DNA of 6,600 nt, from assembly GCA_021107695.1 (NCBI GenBank), contig JAIOSI010000068.1, positions 1 through 6,600 on the forward strand, in the 5' to 3' direction. Positions 1 to 5,849 of this stretch are shown here, piece after piece. Made by a program: the position numbers and the translations under genes. The number at the start of each line of letters is the position of its first letter. The first letter of the stretch is position 1. The DNA comes from a bacterium. GTDB lineage: Bacteria; RBG-13-66-14. The notes beneath the pieces are model-generated. The model was not told the origin of the DNA and did not search any database. It worked only from the letters and a program-made list of their open reading frames with translations.

Positions 1-139
1 TAATGGGGTAAAGGTTTTTTGGGGGAAATAAATTTCAAATTTGCCAAAAAGTAAGGGGACGGGGGTCTTATACCTTTATTTAAATTAAAAAAGGGCGGTT
101 GGAAATACCCCCCAAAGTTCATTCCCCCCCCCCCCCCCG
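1..139. other. Low-complexity, probably low-quality contig-end sequence
   Basis: No gene is visible. The stretch is built from homopolymers (runs of 5-6 G, 6 T, 6 A and 6 C) and ends in 15 consecutive C at 124-138. This texture is unlike the rest of the window. It leads directly into a copy of a dispersed repeat whose better copy lies at 6490-6530, where the matching part reads C-runs broken by A, T and G. I infer degraded consensus sequence at a contig edge rather than real low-complexity DNA. Confidence 0.55.
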
Positions 140-156
140 CCCCTCTGGGGAGAGGG
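140..156. repeat. Dispersed palindromic repeat, partial copy 1
   Basis: The 17 bases CCCCTCTGGGGAGAGGG are identical to 6496-6512. They can fold as a 6-bp stem (141-146 with 151-156) around a four-base GGGG loop. The copy sits directly after the stop codon of the minus-strand gene at 158, so it would form a hairpin at the 3' end of that transcript. No T-run follows on the minus strand, so it is not a standard intrinsic terminator. Confidence 0.6.
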
Positions 157-157
157 A

Positions 158-1726
158 TTACCTGCTGATCACCGCGCGTTTGGTGATTGCCTCGCCCGCT
201 GCTTCCAAGCGAATGAGATAAACTCCCGTTGCTGCCGTTGAGCTATCCCAGCTGACCGAATGCCGTCCGGCGGTCTGCTCGCCAGAGACCAGCGTCTCCA
301 CCAGCCTACCGGATAGGTCGTAGATATTCAGCTCCACGACCTCAGCCTGAATTAACTCGTAACTGATGGTTAAAACATCGCTTGCAGGGTTGGGATACGG
401 GTCGTTCAGGGTCAGCTCGCTGACCGCGCCCGGGACGACAATTTCGCTGGGTCCAAAGCAGCTGATCGTACCGTCAAGCTCCGTAACCTCCAGCCAGTAG
501 GCGTACTCCACGCCCGCTTCGGCGGAGACATCGAGCCAGCTCGTCGCTGAGCCGGATAATCCGCCGCTCAGGGCAATCGGCTGGTTCTCGTTGTTAGACC
601 GCAAGACACTGACACTCGCCGGAGTATCACCCAAGATAGACCAACGAAGCAGCACGCCGTCGTCTTTAGACTGAGTAATCAGCTCAACTGACTCTACACC
701 GGAATCATCACCGTACCAGGCGTACTTCAAATCTCCATTGGTAACATCTAGGTACGAAATCCTGGGTTCGTCGGCGATACTAAGCTCAAGCGAAGTCCAC
801 TGTCCTACATCACCGCCTGAGTCCACTGTTTCAATCTGCCAAGCCGAACCATCCCAGCGAGCGTACTTCAGGTCGCCGCTATCCTGATCGTAATAGGAAA
901 TATGTGGTCGGTCGCTGGAATCCAGAGCCAGGGAACAGTACTCGCCAAGATACCCGCCGCTGTCAACGATCTCAGTTTGCCAGGAAGAACCATCCCAGTG
1001 AGCATACTTCAGGGTTGTACCAGCTTTGCGATAGGCGATGTGAGGATAGCCCGAGCTATCCAGCTCTAAGTCAACATCCATCGTTGCGTCAGCTATTACG
1101 GTTTGAGTCTGCCAGCTTGTACCATTGTGATAGAGGTACCTCAGGCTGTTAAAAAATCCCCGGGCGATGTGAGGGTTGTCCGAATCATCAAGCTCCAGAG
1201 AGATGTGATCGTTTCCCTGAATTATCAACTCCTGCTGCCAGGCAGAGCCGTCCCAGCGGCTGTAGTAAACATCATCACCGGTAACTCTATCCCGAAAGAC
1301 AAGATGCGGGTTTCCGGAGGAATCAATATCCATAAAGGAGCCGGAGGAACACATGATTGGGTTGCCGAAGACATCGTCCCGAATCACCCAGCTGGAACCA
1401 CTTTTGTAAGCGTAGCAGAGAGTTAAGGTCGGATAGCCGATATGAGGACTGTCGGCATCATCGAGAATCAGGCAGGTTGATTCCTCCACCACGTGAGGAG
1501 AATCCACCACCTCGGTTTGCCAGAGGCTGCCATCCCAGTAGGTGTACTGAAGATTGTAACCACCACCCTGCCTGCTATGAGAAATATGTGGTCTGCCAGC
1601 GGAGTCGAGCTCCAGCGAGGTGTAATATCCCACGCTATCCGCAGAAGCAATAGTCATAACGTGCCAGGATTGCGCAAAAACTACGCCGATTACAAGCAAA
1701 AGAATAGAAGCTACCCATCTCATCAT
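158..1726 (-). CDS. Exported seven-repeat beta-propeller-like protein with T9SS C-terminal sorting domain
   Basis: Predicted secreted or surface-attached protein of 522 residues; its substrate or function is not recognised. Residues 1-18 form a signal peptide with a probable cleavage VFA|Q. Residues about 36-339 hold seven units of 42-47 residues with the pattern SLxLDSxxxPHISY...LKYAxWDGSxWQ. Residues about 344-432 look like an Ig/Fn3-type linker. Residues about 438-522 are a T9SS type A sorting domain (NDPYPNPASD, IYDLSGRLV, ATGVYLIRL, ending in R), which in T9SS bacteria directs transport across the outer membrane and is then removed. The start is the ATG at 1726 (or the adjacent ATG at 1723), placed just after an AGGAGGG Shine-Dalgarno sequence at 1727-1733. 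The open frame continues to an ATG at 1792, but that would lie inside the -35 box of the gene's promoter. The gene is divergent from the aldolase gene. The sorting domain and repeats are seen directly; the propeller fold is inferred. Confidence 0.85.
   Translation of the reverse strand: MMRWVASILLLVIGVVFAQSWHVMTIASADSVGYYTSLELDSAGRPHISHSRQGGGYNLQYTYWDGSLWQTEVVDSPHVVEESTCLILDDADSPHIGYPTLTLCYAYKSGSSWVIRDDVFGNPIMCSSGSFMDIDSSGNPHLVFRDRVTGDDVYYSRWDGSAWQQELIIQGNDHISLELDDSDNPHIARGFFNSLRYLYHNGTSWQTQTVIADATMDVDLELDSSGYPHIAYRKAGTTLKYAHWDGSSWQTEIVDSGGYLGEYCSLALDSSDRPHISYYDQDSGDLKYARWDGSAWQIETVDSGGDVGQWTSLELSIADEPRISYLDVTNGDLKYAWYGDDSGVESVELITQSKDDGVLLRWSILGDTPASVSVLRSNNENQPIALSGGLSGSATSWLDVSAEAGVEYAYWLEVTELDGTISCFGPSEIVVPGAVSELTLNDPYPNPASDVLTISYELIQAEVVELNIYDLSGRLVETLVSGEQTAGRHSVSWDSSTAATGVYLIRLEAAGEAITKRAVISR
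710..1672 (-). repeat. Seven tandem coding repeats (PHISY / WDGSxWQ units)
   Basis: Numbered from the ATG at 1726, units begin near residues 37, 84, 130, 175, 217, 264 and 311. Conserved features are an LD near the unit start, P-H-[IL] about nine residues after the unit start, an aromatic [LV]xY, and W-D-G-S-x-W-Q. Unit 2 has KSGSSW and unit 4 HNGTSW in place of WDGSxW. Unit 7 has PRISY and stops after LKYAWYGDD without the WQxExVDS strand. The mature N-terminus (SWHVMTIASADSVGYY) matches exactly that missing strand. Confidence 0.8.
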
Positions 1727-1763
1727 CCCTCCTGTCAAAGCAAAAGCGAAAGTATCAAGTGAG

Positions 1764-1792
1764 ACTATATCAGTATTAGGTGATAAACTCAA
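1764..1792 (-). promoter_or_regulatory. Promoter of the T9SS-cargo gene
   Basis: On the minus strand TTGAGT (1792-1787) is followed by a 17-base spacer and TATAGT (1769-1764). This matches the bacterial housekeeping sigma consensus at 4 of 6 and 5 of 6 positions with ideal spacing. Transcription would start near 1757, giving a leader of about 30 bases before the ATG at 1726. Confidence 0.65.
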
Positions 1793-1811
1793 GAGCGCAG
1801 ATGTCTGTGGC

Positions 1812-1840
1812 TTTTCAGCGGGTCGACTTAGTGCTATACT
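1812..1840 (+). promoter_or_regulatory. Promoter of the aldolase gene
   Basis: TTTTCA (1812-1817), a 17-base spacer and TATACT (1835-1840) match the housekeeping consensus at 4 of 6 and 5 of 6 positions. The predicted start near 1847 gives a leader of about 38 bases before the ATG at 1885. The two -35 boxes of the divergent pair are only 19 bases apart, so a regulator bound between them could affect both genes; no clear operator is visible. Confidence 0.6.
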
Positions 1841-1884
1841 CCAAAAACTGACCGTTACCCTAAAAACCCTCAGCGGAGGTTGTC

Positions 1885-2817
1885 ATGCCACTGCTCACCA
1901 ACGACCAACTGATGCAGGTTGGTTTCAAAGAGGGCTTCGCCATCGGAGCCTATAACATTAACAACATGGAGATTCTTCAGGGGATCGTCGAGGCGGCTCG
2001 TCTTGAGAACTCCCCGGCGATCATCGCCATCAGCTCTGGCGCGCTCAAGTATGCCGGGGCGCGGTATTTGGTAGAGATGATCAAGGTGGCGGTGGCGGAG
2101 ACCGGCCTGCCGCTCTCCATCCACCTCGACCACGGGGCCGACTACGCGAAGTGTGTGCAGGCGATTCACGCTGGCTTCAGCAGCGTGATGATCGATGCCA
2201 GCAAGCTGAACCTGGAAGAGAACATAGCAGCCAGCAAGCAGGTTACCGAGCTTGCCCACGCGGCGGGTTGTTCCTGCGAGGCGGAGCTGGGTCGCCTTCA
2301 GGGCATCGAGGAGCATGTCGTCGTCAAGGAGGGCGAGGCGATCCTCACCGACCCCGATGAGGCGGAACGATTCGTCAAAGAGACCGGAGTGGACTCCCTC
2401 GCCGTGGCAATCGGCACCAGCCACGGAGCCTACAAGTTCAAGGGCGAAGCGAAGCTGGACTTCGACCGCCTTGCCGAGCTGAACAAACGCCTCGACATCC
2501 CCCTGGTACTCCACGGTGCCTCGGCGGTTCCCGACTGGGTGCGGGAGCGGGCGGAGAAGTACGGTGCCGAGCTGGGCGGCAGCAAGGGTGTCCCCGACGA
2601 GGCGGTTACAAAAGCCGTAACGATGGGCGTGGCGAAGGTCAACATCGACACCGATATTCGCCTTTCTCTGCTGGGGGCGATCCGCGAGGTTCTTCAGACC
2701 GATCCGAAGCAGTTCGACCCGCGCAAGTACCTGGCTCCGGGGCGCGAGGCGATTACGAAGCTCGTTCGCCACAAGATGCAGCTCCTCGGCTCGACCGGCA
2801 AGGCGGATCTGTATTAA
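1885..2817 (+). CDS. fba: Class II (zinc-dependent) fructose-bisphosphate aldolase
   Basis: Cytoplasmic enzyme that reversibly cleaves fructose 1,6-bisphosphate to dihydroxyacetone phosphate and glyceraldehyde 3-phosphate in glycolysis and gluconeogenesis. The 310-residue product is full length for the roughly 307-residue subgroup typified by the Helicobacter pylori enzyme. Visible family motifs are GAYNINN (21-27), LDHG (81-84) with the catalytic Asp82, the zinc ligands His83, His180 (AIGTSHGAYK) and His210 (LVLHGAS), CEAELG (131-136), GGSKGVP (231-237) and KVNIDTDIR (251-259) for phosphate binding. The C-terminus KMQLLGS is also typical of this subgroup. The start is set by GGAGGT at 1875-1880, four bases before the ATG. 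The gene appears monocistronic with its own promoter. A related sugar-bisphosphate (tagatose type) specificity cannot be wholly excluded, but the overall match favours fructose bisphosphate. Confidence 0.95.
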   Translation: MPLLTNDQLMQVGFKEGFAIGAYNINNMEILQGIVEAARLENSPAIIAISSGALKYAGARYLVEMIKVAVAETGLPLSIHLDHGADYAKCVQAIHAGFSSVMIDASKLNLEENIAASKQVTELAHAAGCSCEAELGRLQGIEEHVVVKEGEAILTDPDEAERFVKETGVDSLAVAIGTSHGAYKFKGEAKLDFDRLAELNKRLDIPLVLHGASAVPDWVRERAEKYGAELGGSKGVPDEAVTKAVTMGVAKVNIDTDIRLSLLGAIREVLQTDPKQFDPRKYLAPGREAITKLVRHKMQLLGSTGKADLY

Positions 2818-2831
2818 CCACATTAACCACA
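2814..2831. repeat. Tandem 9-bp repeat at the aldolase stop codon
   Basis: TTAACCACA occurs twice head to tail (2814-2822 and 2823-2831); the first unit contains the TAA stop codon of the aldolase gene. It is short and may be the edge of a dispersed repeat. No function is proposed. Confidence 0.5.
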
Positions 2832-2841
2832 GAGAAAGCCC

Positions 2842-2870
2842 TTGCGCATAGCCTCGTTTTCTGATATATT
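2842..2870 (+). promoter_or_regulatory. Extended -10 promoter for the 178-residue gene
   Basis: TATATT at 2865-2870 is preceded by TG at 2862-2863, forming an extended -10 element. A weak -35 (TTGCGC, 2842-2847) lies 17 bases upstream. Transcription would begin near 2877, which excludes the upstream in-frame start at 2870 and leaves a leader of about 75 bases before the ATG at 2954. Confidence 0.5.
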
Positions 2871-2953
2871 TGATCCTGAGGGGGGGGATAGAATACTCCC
2901 TTGGAGAAAATAATCCCGCGAATACTCGCAGGATGAAACATCAGGAGGCAAAA

Positions 2954-3490
2954 ATGGGCAGCAAAGGCGAAATCCTGGGACGCTTCATCATCCTTGTTGA
3001 CAGCATCGTTTCCGGTGGCGTACAGCGCGCCGCTCGCGGGAAACTGAGCATTCCGGTAGCCAAAATCCAGCATGACCAGTGGTACAATAACGAGGCTACC
3101 TTCAACGCCTACCTGAACGGTCTGGCAAAGAAGCTCTTCGGCGGCAAGCGCGGCTTGCAAAAGGTTGGGAGGAAGATCCTGCCGACGATTCACGCCATCA
3201 CCCCGGAACAGCTCGAAGGCATTCCCGATGCCATTACGGCGGTAAAGATGCTCGACGCGCTGTTCCATCAGAACAATCGGGGCGATGACATTGGAGGCGA
3301 TTGGATTGAGGATGAAACACCAACCTCGCTGACCTTCAAGGACAACTCCCACCACAACACCCATTTTGTCCACGGGATCATCGAGGGCATCTTCGATGTG
3401 CTGACCACGCACAAGCTGACGAAGAGCAAGGTTGTCCAGCTCAAAGAGGACGGCAAGGATTGCTCGATCATCAAGCTGGAGTTTGTGTAG
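2954..3490 (+). CDS. Hypothetical protein, 178 residues, possible HNOB/V4R/DUF2378-like sensor fold
   Basis: I do not recognise this protein with confidence. The start is the ATG at 2954, five bases after a perfect AGGAGG (2943-2948). It has no signal peptide or membrane segment and is rich in Lys and His, so it is probably cytoplasmic. The layout is an amphipathic N-terminus (1-30), a WYNN...F..YL.GLAKKLFG segment (43-63), a helical middle (65-105), a histidine cluster HHNTHFVHG (133-141) and a C-terminal GIIEGIFDVL followed by a strand pattern ending in KLEFV. The spacing of the C-terminal 'F..G...G' helix and the final strands recalls small alpha/beta sensor families such as HNOB, V4R and DUF2378. 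This is only a pattern impression, and the YxSxR haem motif of H-NOX proteins is absent. It lies alone between the aldolase and envelope genes. Confidence 0.75.
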   Translation: MGSKGEILGRFIILVDSIVSGGVQRAARGKLSIPVAKIQHDQWYNNEATFNAYLNGLAKKLFGGKRGLQKVGRKILPTIHAITPEQLEGIPDAITAVKMLDALFHQNNRGDDIGGDWIEDETPTSLTFKDNSHHNTHFVHGIIEGIFDVLTTHKLTKSKVVQLKEDGKDCSIIKLEFV

Positions 3491-3551
3491 GCTTGAGATA
3501 TTGAGTCTTGTCTTTACCTGAGAGTGAATTCGTCGTCGATAGGCTGAATGG

Positions 3552-3592
3552 CGGCGTGCGGGGGATTTTTTGCGCTTATGCCGGATTTTTTT
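3552..3592 (+). terminator. Weak candidate intrinsic terminator
   Basis: CGGCGTG (3552-3558) can pair with TATGCCG (3577-3583), including two G-U pairs, and is followed by seven T at 3586-3592. The 18-base loop is long and the stem short, so termination of the 178-residue gene here is plausible but not strong. Confidence 0.3.
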
Positions 3593-3604
3593 CAACACCG
3601 CACC

Positions 3605-3613
3605 TGCTATTAC
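3605..3613 (+). promoter_or_regulatory. Possible extended -10 element for the CTD-like gene
   Basis: TG-C-TATTAC carries the extended -10 dinucleotide and matches TATAAT at 4 of 6 positions. It lies about 37 bases upstream of the TTG start at 3650. No good -35 box is visible, so this is tentative. Confidence 0.25.
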
Positions 3614-3649
3614 AAAAGTCTTTGAATAGCCCTTAACTGAGAGTCTGAT

Positions 3650-4009
3650 TTGAAAAAGCTACCGTTCATTCTGCTTACTTTCCTGGTCCTCGCCGTCTCC
3701 GCCGAGGTGGTGCAGGGCTACGCCTATCCCACCCCCTGGGAGTTCGGCGATACTCCGCTGACTTTGCGTGCCGATCTCACCAGCGTTGAGGCGGTAACCT
3801 TCACCCTCCTCGACCAGAGCGGTAACGAGGTGCTGACCCTGAGCGGTGAGTATCAGGGCGAAGAGACGGTGGACGGCGAGACCGTCTATCGCTACGAGGC
3901 GCAGTGGGATGGTCTCAACGCTGCCGGACGGGCGGTGGTGGCGGGAAGCTATCTCTGCGTGGTCGAGGGTGGCGGCGGAGCGGTCTTCCGCCTGATAGTT
4001 ACCAGATAG
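3650..4009 (+). CDS. Small exported stand-alone FlgD/T9SS-CTD-like Ig-fold protein
   Basis: Exported protein of 119 residues. Residues 1-18 form a signal peptide (MKKLPFILL..., probable cleavage AVSA|E). Almost all the rest (26-119) is one domain with the FlgD Ig-like/T9SS sorting-domain pattern: a strand LLDQSGNEVLTL (53-64), then WDG (86-88), N90, G93, GSY (99-101) and a last strand FRLIVTR. Such domains normally end much larger proteins, whereas here nothing precedes it except the signal peptide. The start codon is TTG, chosen because it begins the signal peptide; a weak GAGAG at 3639-3643 lies six bases upstream. The PorV/PorQ-like gene follows after 89 bases and may be co-transcribed. 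Possible roles are a periplasmic or surface partner of that barrel, or a minimal cargo. The function is inferred; the export and fold pattern are seen. Confidence 0.8.
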   Translation: MKKLPFILLTFLVLAVSAEVVQGYAYPTPWEFGDTPLTLRADLTSVEAVTFTLLDQSGNEVLTLSGEYQGEETVDGETVYRYEAQWDGLNAAGRAVVAGSYLCVVEGGGGAVFRLIVTR

Positions 4010-4027
4010 TTAGCCAGACGTGATTTG

Positions 4028-4055
4028 GTAGGGGCGTATGGCAATGCGCCCCTAC
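4028..4055. repeat. REP-like palindrome (GTAGGGGCG ... CGCCCCTAC)
   Basis: Two perfect 9-base arms (4028-4036 and 4047-4055) extend through a G-U and two A-U pairs to a 12-bp stem closed by a GGCA loop. Fragments of the same GTAGGGGC/GCCCCTAC core occur at 5111, near 6415 and at 6574, so it is a dispersed intergenic element. Its position between the CTD-like and barrel genes could form an mRNA hairpin, but no T-run follows. Confidence 0.75.
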
Positions 4056-4098
4056 AGGACATGATGCCCCTTAAACACCTAACAATCAGGGAGCCGCC

Positions 4099-4998
4099 TT
4101 GAATCCTCGTCGAATAGCCATCCTCTTTCTCACCGTGCTGGTATCACTGTCTGCGGGAGGCGATTACCCCATCGAGACCTTCTCCGGAGGGCTGGCGACC
4201 TACTCATGGACGGGGCAGGGCGCGGCTCTGGCAACGCCGAACGAGCTATACATCAATCCGGCTGGGTTGGCTTTAGCAACACTGAGCGACTTTGTTGCTA
4301 GCGGGGGTCTGCCCTCACTGGGTAATCACTGCGTCGGCTGCTACGGGATGAACCTGATCAAGCCGCTGCGCACGGAGACGGCGGGGACCGTCGATACCAA
4401 GACCCTGGGGACCCTGGCGGCGAGCCTGCATCAGTTCAGCGGTACGCCGACCTCAAACAACGGACGCGACTATCGTCCGACGCAGTCCCTGGCGGCGATC
4501 TCCTTTGGTACGGCGATGGGCGACGACACTGCCTTCGGGCTGAACCTCAAGGTACTCACCGTGGACGATGGCGAACGAGCCGACTCCGGTTTTGGCATCG
4601 ACCTCGGTTTCCTCTACCATCCCGACAATCTTCGCATCGGCTTCTCGGTGAGCAACCTGATTCCTCCGGGACTGAGCCTGAACGACGAGCGTACCATCGC
4701 CAAACGCCTGCTGCGCCTGGGTGTGGGCTACGAGCTATTCGGACTCTGGTCTCTTGCCGTTGAGGGAAGCTATCTGACCGATGCCGAGGAGCTGGACTAT
4801 GGTCTCTACACCGCCCTGACTCCGCTGGCGACCACCGACCTGCGCCTGACCCTGAACGGCGGCTATAGCATCTCCGATGAACAGTGGGGCGCAGGACTAA
4901 GCCTCCGCGTTGGGCTGGTCGAGGTCGGCTGGGCAATGGCAAGCCAGGACGACGATTACGGACACAGCTTCCGCCTCGCCATCTCCCCAGAGTTTTAG
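4099..4998 (+). CDS. PorV/PorQ-like outer-membrane beta-barrel protein
   Basis: Predicted outer-membrane barrel of 299 residues. Residues 1-19 form a signal peptide (Arg4-Arg5, then a hydrophobic core, cleavage near SLSA|G). The N-terminal part with GQGAALATPNELYINPAGLA (NPAGL at 53-57) matches the signature of the PorV/PorQ and UPF0164 barrel families, in which a Gly/Ala-rich loop precedes 'NPAGL'. The rest alternates short turns with amphipathic strands, and the chain ends in Phe (SFRLAISPEF), a usual signal for BAM-mediated barrel insertion. PorV in Bacteroidota helps carry T9SS cargo to the attachment complex, but this family also contains barrels of unknown role, so a T9SS function is an inference from the neighbouring CTD-like gene. 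Translation starts at TTG 4099, five bases after AGGGAG (4088-4093); no ATG fits the signal peptide. Confidence 0.8.
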   Translation: MNPRRIAILFLTVLVSLSAGGDYPIETFSGGLATYSWTGQGAALATPNELYINPAGLALATLSDFVASGGLPSLGNHCVGCYGMNLIKPLRTETAGTVDTKTLGTLAASLHQFSGTPTSNNGRDYRPTQSLAAISFGTAMGDDTAFGLNLKVLTVDDGERADSGFGIDLGFLYHPDNLRIGFSVSNLIPPGLSLNDERTIAKRLLRLGVGYELFGLWSLAVEGSYLTDAEELDYGLYTALTPLATTDLRLTLNGGYSISDEQWGAGLSLRVGLVEVGWAMASQDDDYGHSFRLAISPEF

Positions 4999-5015
4999 GC
5001 AGCGCAGTGTGCTGC
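4999..5015 (+). other. Short hairpin directly after the barrel stop codon
   Basis: GCAGCGC (4999-5005) pairs with GTGCTGC (5009-5015), with one G-U pair, around a three-base loop. It begins at the base after the TAG stop. No T-run follows, so it may protect the mRNA 3' end or be incidental. Confidence 0.35.
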
Positions 5016-5291
5016 ACCACAGCTACGCGACCGGGGTTTGTTAGAGGAATAATGCAATCGCCGCGGTCATCCGTTTCCGCTGGTCGCTCCGTTAACAAGG
5101 TTTTGATGTTGTAGGGGCGGAACGATTCTTAGGAATTGGTGTCCGCCCTTTTTGTGAGCAGTGGGGGCAGTATCCGCCCTCTCAGTTCGGGGGAAACCGC
5201 AGCATTGCCCCTTTACCTACATTTGCCCCTGTGTTACCTTAATATGGTAGTTGGTGTGGATTTATGAACCCCTCCTCAACAAAGGATCACG
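5016..5291. other. Intergenic region with repeat fragments, no gene
   Basis: Apart from the hairpin-terminator at 5113-5153, this stretch holds fragments related to the dispersed element: GTGGGGGCAG (5161), ATTGCCCCT (5204) and ATTTGCCCCT (5221). No open frame has a ribosome binding site or a convincing product. No strong promoter for the lipoprotein at 5292 is evident; TATGGT at 5243-5248 is the best -10 candidate but has no properly spaced -35. Confidence 0.5.
5113..5153 (+). terminator. Intrinsic terminator built on a GTAGGGGC-type repeat
   Basis: AGGGGCGGA (5113-5121) pairs with TCCGCCCTT (5142-5150), with one G-U pair, and is followed by T residues to 5153. An inner ATTC/GAAT pair (5125-5128 and 5133-5136) may stack above an internal loop. 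Its left arm begins with the same GTAGGGGCG sequence as the palindrome at 4028. It lies about 115 bases after the barrel stop codon and would end that transcript. Confidence 0.55.
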
Positions 5292-5717
5292 ATGAAGAAA
5301 CTTCTCGCCCTGCTCGTTCTGGTCGCGCTGGGACTTACCGTTGTCAGCTGTGGAGGCGGAGCCGCAGAAACCGCAGAAGATGCCGTTATTGCTGCTCTTG
5401 AGGCGATGGAAGCTGGTGATAAAGATGCCTACATGGCTCTGGCGTATTCCGGTGATGCCCTGGGCGGCGTTGATATGGAGGGGTACGAAGGGGTTTGGGC
5501 AGAGCTGGAGAACTTCGACATCGTCATCGAAAAATGGGACGATCCGGTCGTTGTGAAGACCGTGCCAGATGAAGAGCTTGAAGGCGATATTCTTGAGGGT
5601 ATGTTGATGGAGATCGATACCGTCATTAGTTTTGACGGTGTCTCGGAGAGCGAAGATCTGGAGTTTGGAGTTGTTAAGACCGCTGAGGGCTGGTTTATCA
5701 TGTCTATTGATGGCTAA
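5292..5717 (+). CDS. Acidic lipoprotein, tandem paralogue A (DUF4878/NTF2-like pattern)
   Basis: Predicted lipoprotein of 141 residues. The leader ends in the lipobox VVSC with Cys20 as the lipidated residue; Gly follows at +2, so there is no Asp inner-membrane retention signal. The mature part is extremely acidic, about 32 Asp/Glu against 4 Lys and no Arg. It opens with AETAEDAVIAALEAMEAGDKDAYMALA, written here as the pattern AE..V..ALEAM.AGDKDA, which resembles the first helices of DUF4878/NTF2-like lipoproteins. It ends with VVKTAEGWFIMSIDG, again like the last strands of such domains. The start is supported by AAGGA at 5282-5286, five bases before the ATG. A diverged second copy follows 132 bases downstream. 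The role is unknown; ligand or cation binding in the periplasm is possible but unproven. Confidence 0.85.
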   Translation: MKKLLALLVLVALGLTVVSCGGGAAETAEDAVIAALEAMEAGDKDAYMALAYSGDALGGVDMEGYEGVWAELENFDIVIEKWDDPVVVKTVPDEELEGDILEGMLMEIDTVISFDGVSESEDLEFGVVKTAEGWFIMSIDG

Positions 5718-5766
5718 TATCATCATCCCCGCCTTTGCTCATTTGGTGCATTAGTCAGCGGAGATG

Positions 5767-5775
5767 TGTTATAGT
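5767..5775 (+). promoter_or_regulatory. Extended -10 promoter for lipoprotein B
   Basis: TG-T-TATAGT is an extended -10 element with a 5 of 6 match to TATAAT. No -35 with normal spacing is apparent. Transcription would start near 5782, leaving a leader of about 68 bases. This suggests the second lipoprotein gene can be expressed apart from the first. Confidence 0.45.
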
Positions 5776-5849
5776 CTTGTGTGTTAAACTATCTGTTGCA
5801 AGTCTGCTCTGTATCTGTGTCATAACCTCACCCCCAAACAAGGAGTACG

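Noticed and set aside
124..138. C15 tract as a phase-variable repeat
   Set aside because: It lies beyond the stop codon of the nearest gene and within sequence that looks degraded, so slipped-strand control of a gene is unlikely.
1727..1792. Longer start of the propeller gene at 1792
   Set aside because: The added 22 residues would hide the signal peptide, and the codons overlap the promoter. A strong Shine-Dalgarno sequence lies directly before the ATG at 1726.
1870..2823. Long minus-strand open frame (317 codons) opposite the aldolase gene
   Set aside because: It is entirely antisense to a clear aldolase with all catalytic motifs, and its translation shows no recognisable domain. Long antisense frames are expected in GC-rich coding DNA.
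2870..2953. Longer start of the 178-residue gene at 2870
   Set aside because: It overlaps the -10 element and lies upstream of the predicted transcript start, while AGGAGG is correctly placed for the ATG at 2954.
2954..3490. Calling the 178-residue protein an H-NOX haem sensor
   Set aside because: The general C-terminal pattern is similar, but the YxSxR motif and a clear proximal histidine context are missing.
2753..3598. Minus-strand open frame of 281 codons
   Set aside because: It spans two real plus-strand genes and their intergenic promoter, has no ribosome binding site that I can see, and its protein looks like random translation rich in Arg and Leu.
4556..5098. Minus-strand open frame of 180 codons
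   Set aside because: It is antisense to the barrel gene and its product is very rich in Arg, Pro and Gly, typical of a shadow frame.
5262..5726. Minus-strand open frame of 154 codons over the first lipoprotein
   Set aside because: The plus strand here encodes a lipoprotein with ribosome binding site, leader and lipobox, and a paralogue next to it confirms that reading frame.
5724..5766. Possible terminator between the two lipoproteins
   Set aside because: CATCCCCGC and GCGGAGATG pair with one mismatch, but the loop is 25 bases, there is no T-run, and the right arm runs into the next -10 element.
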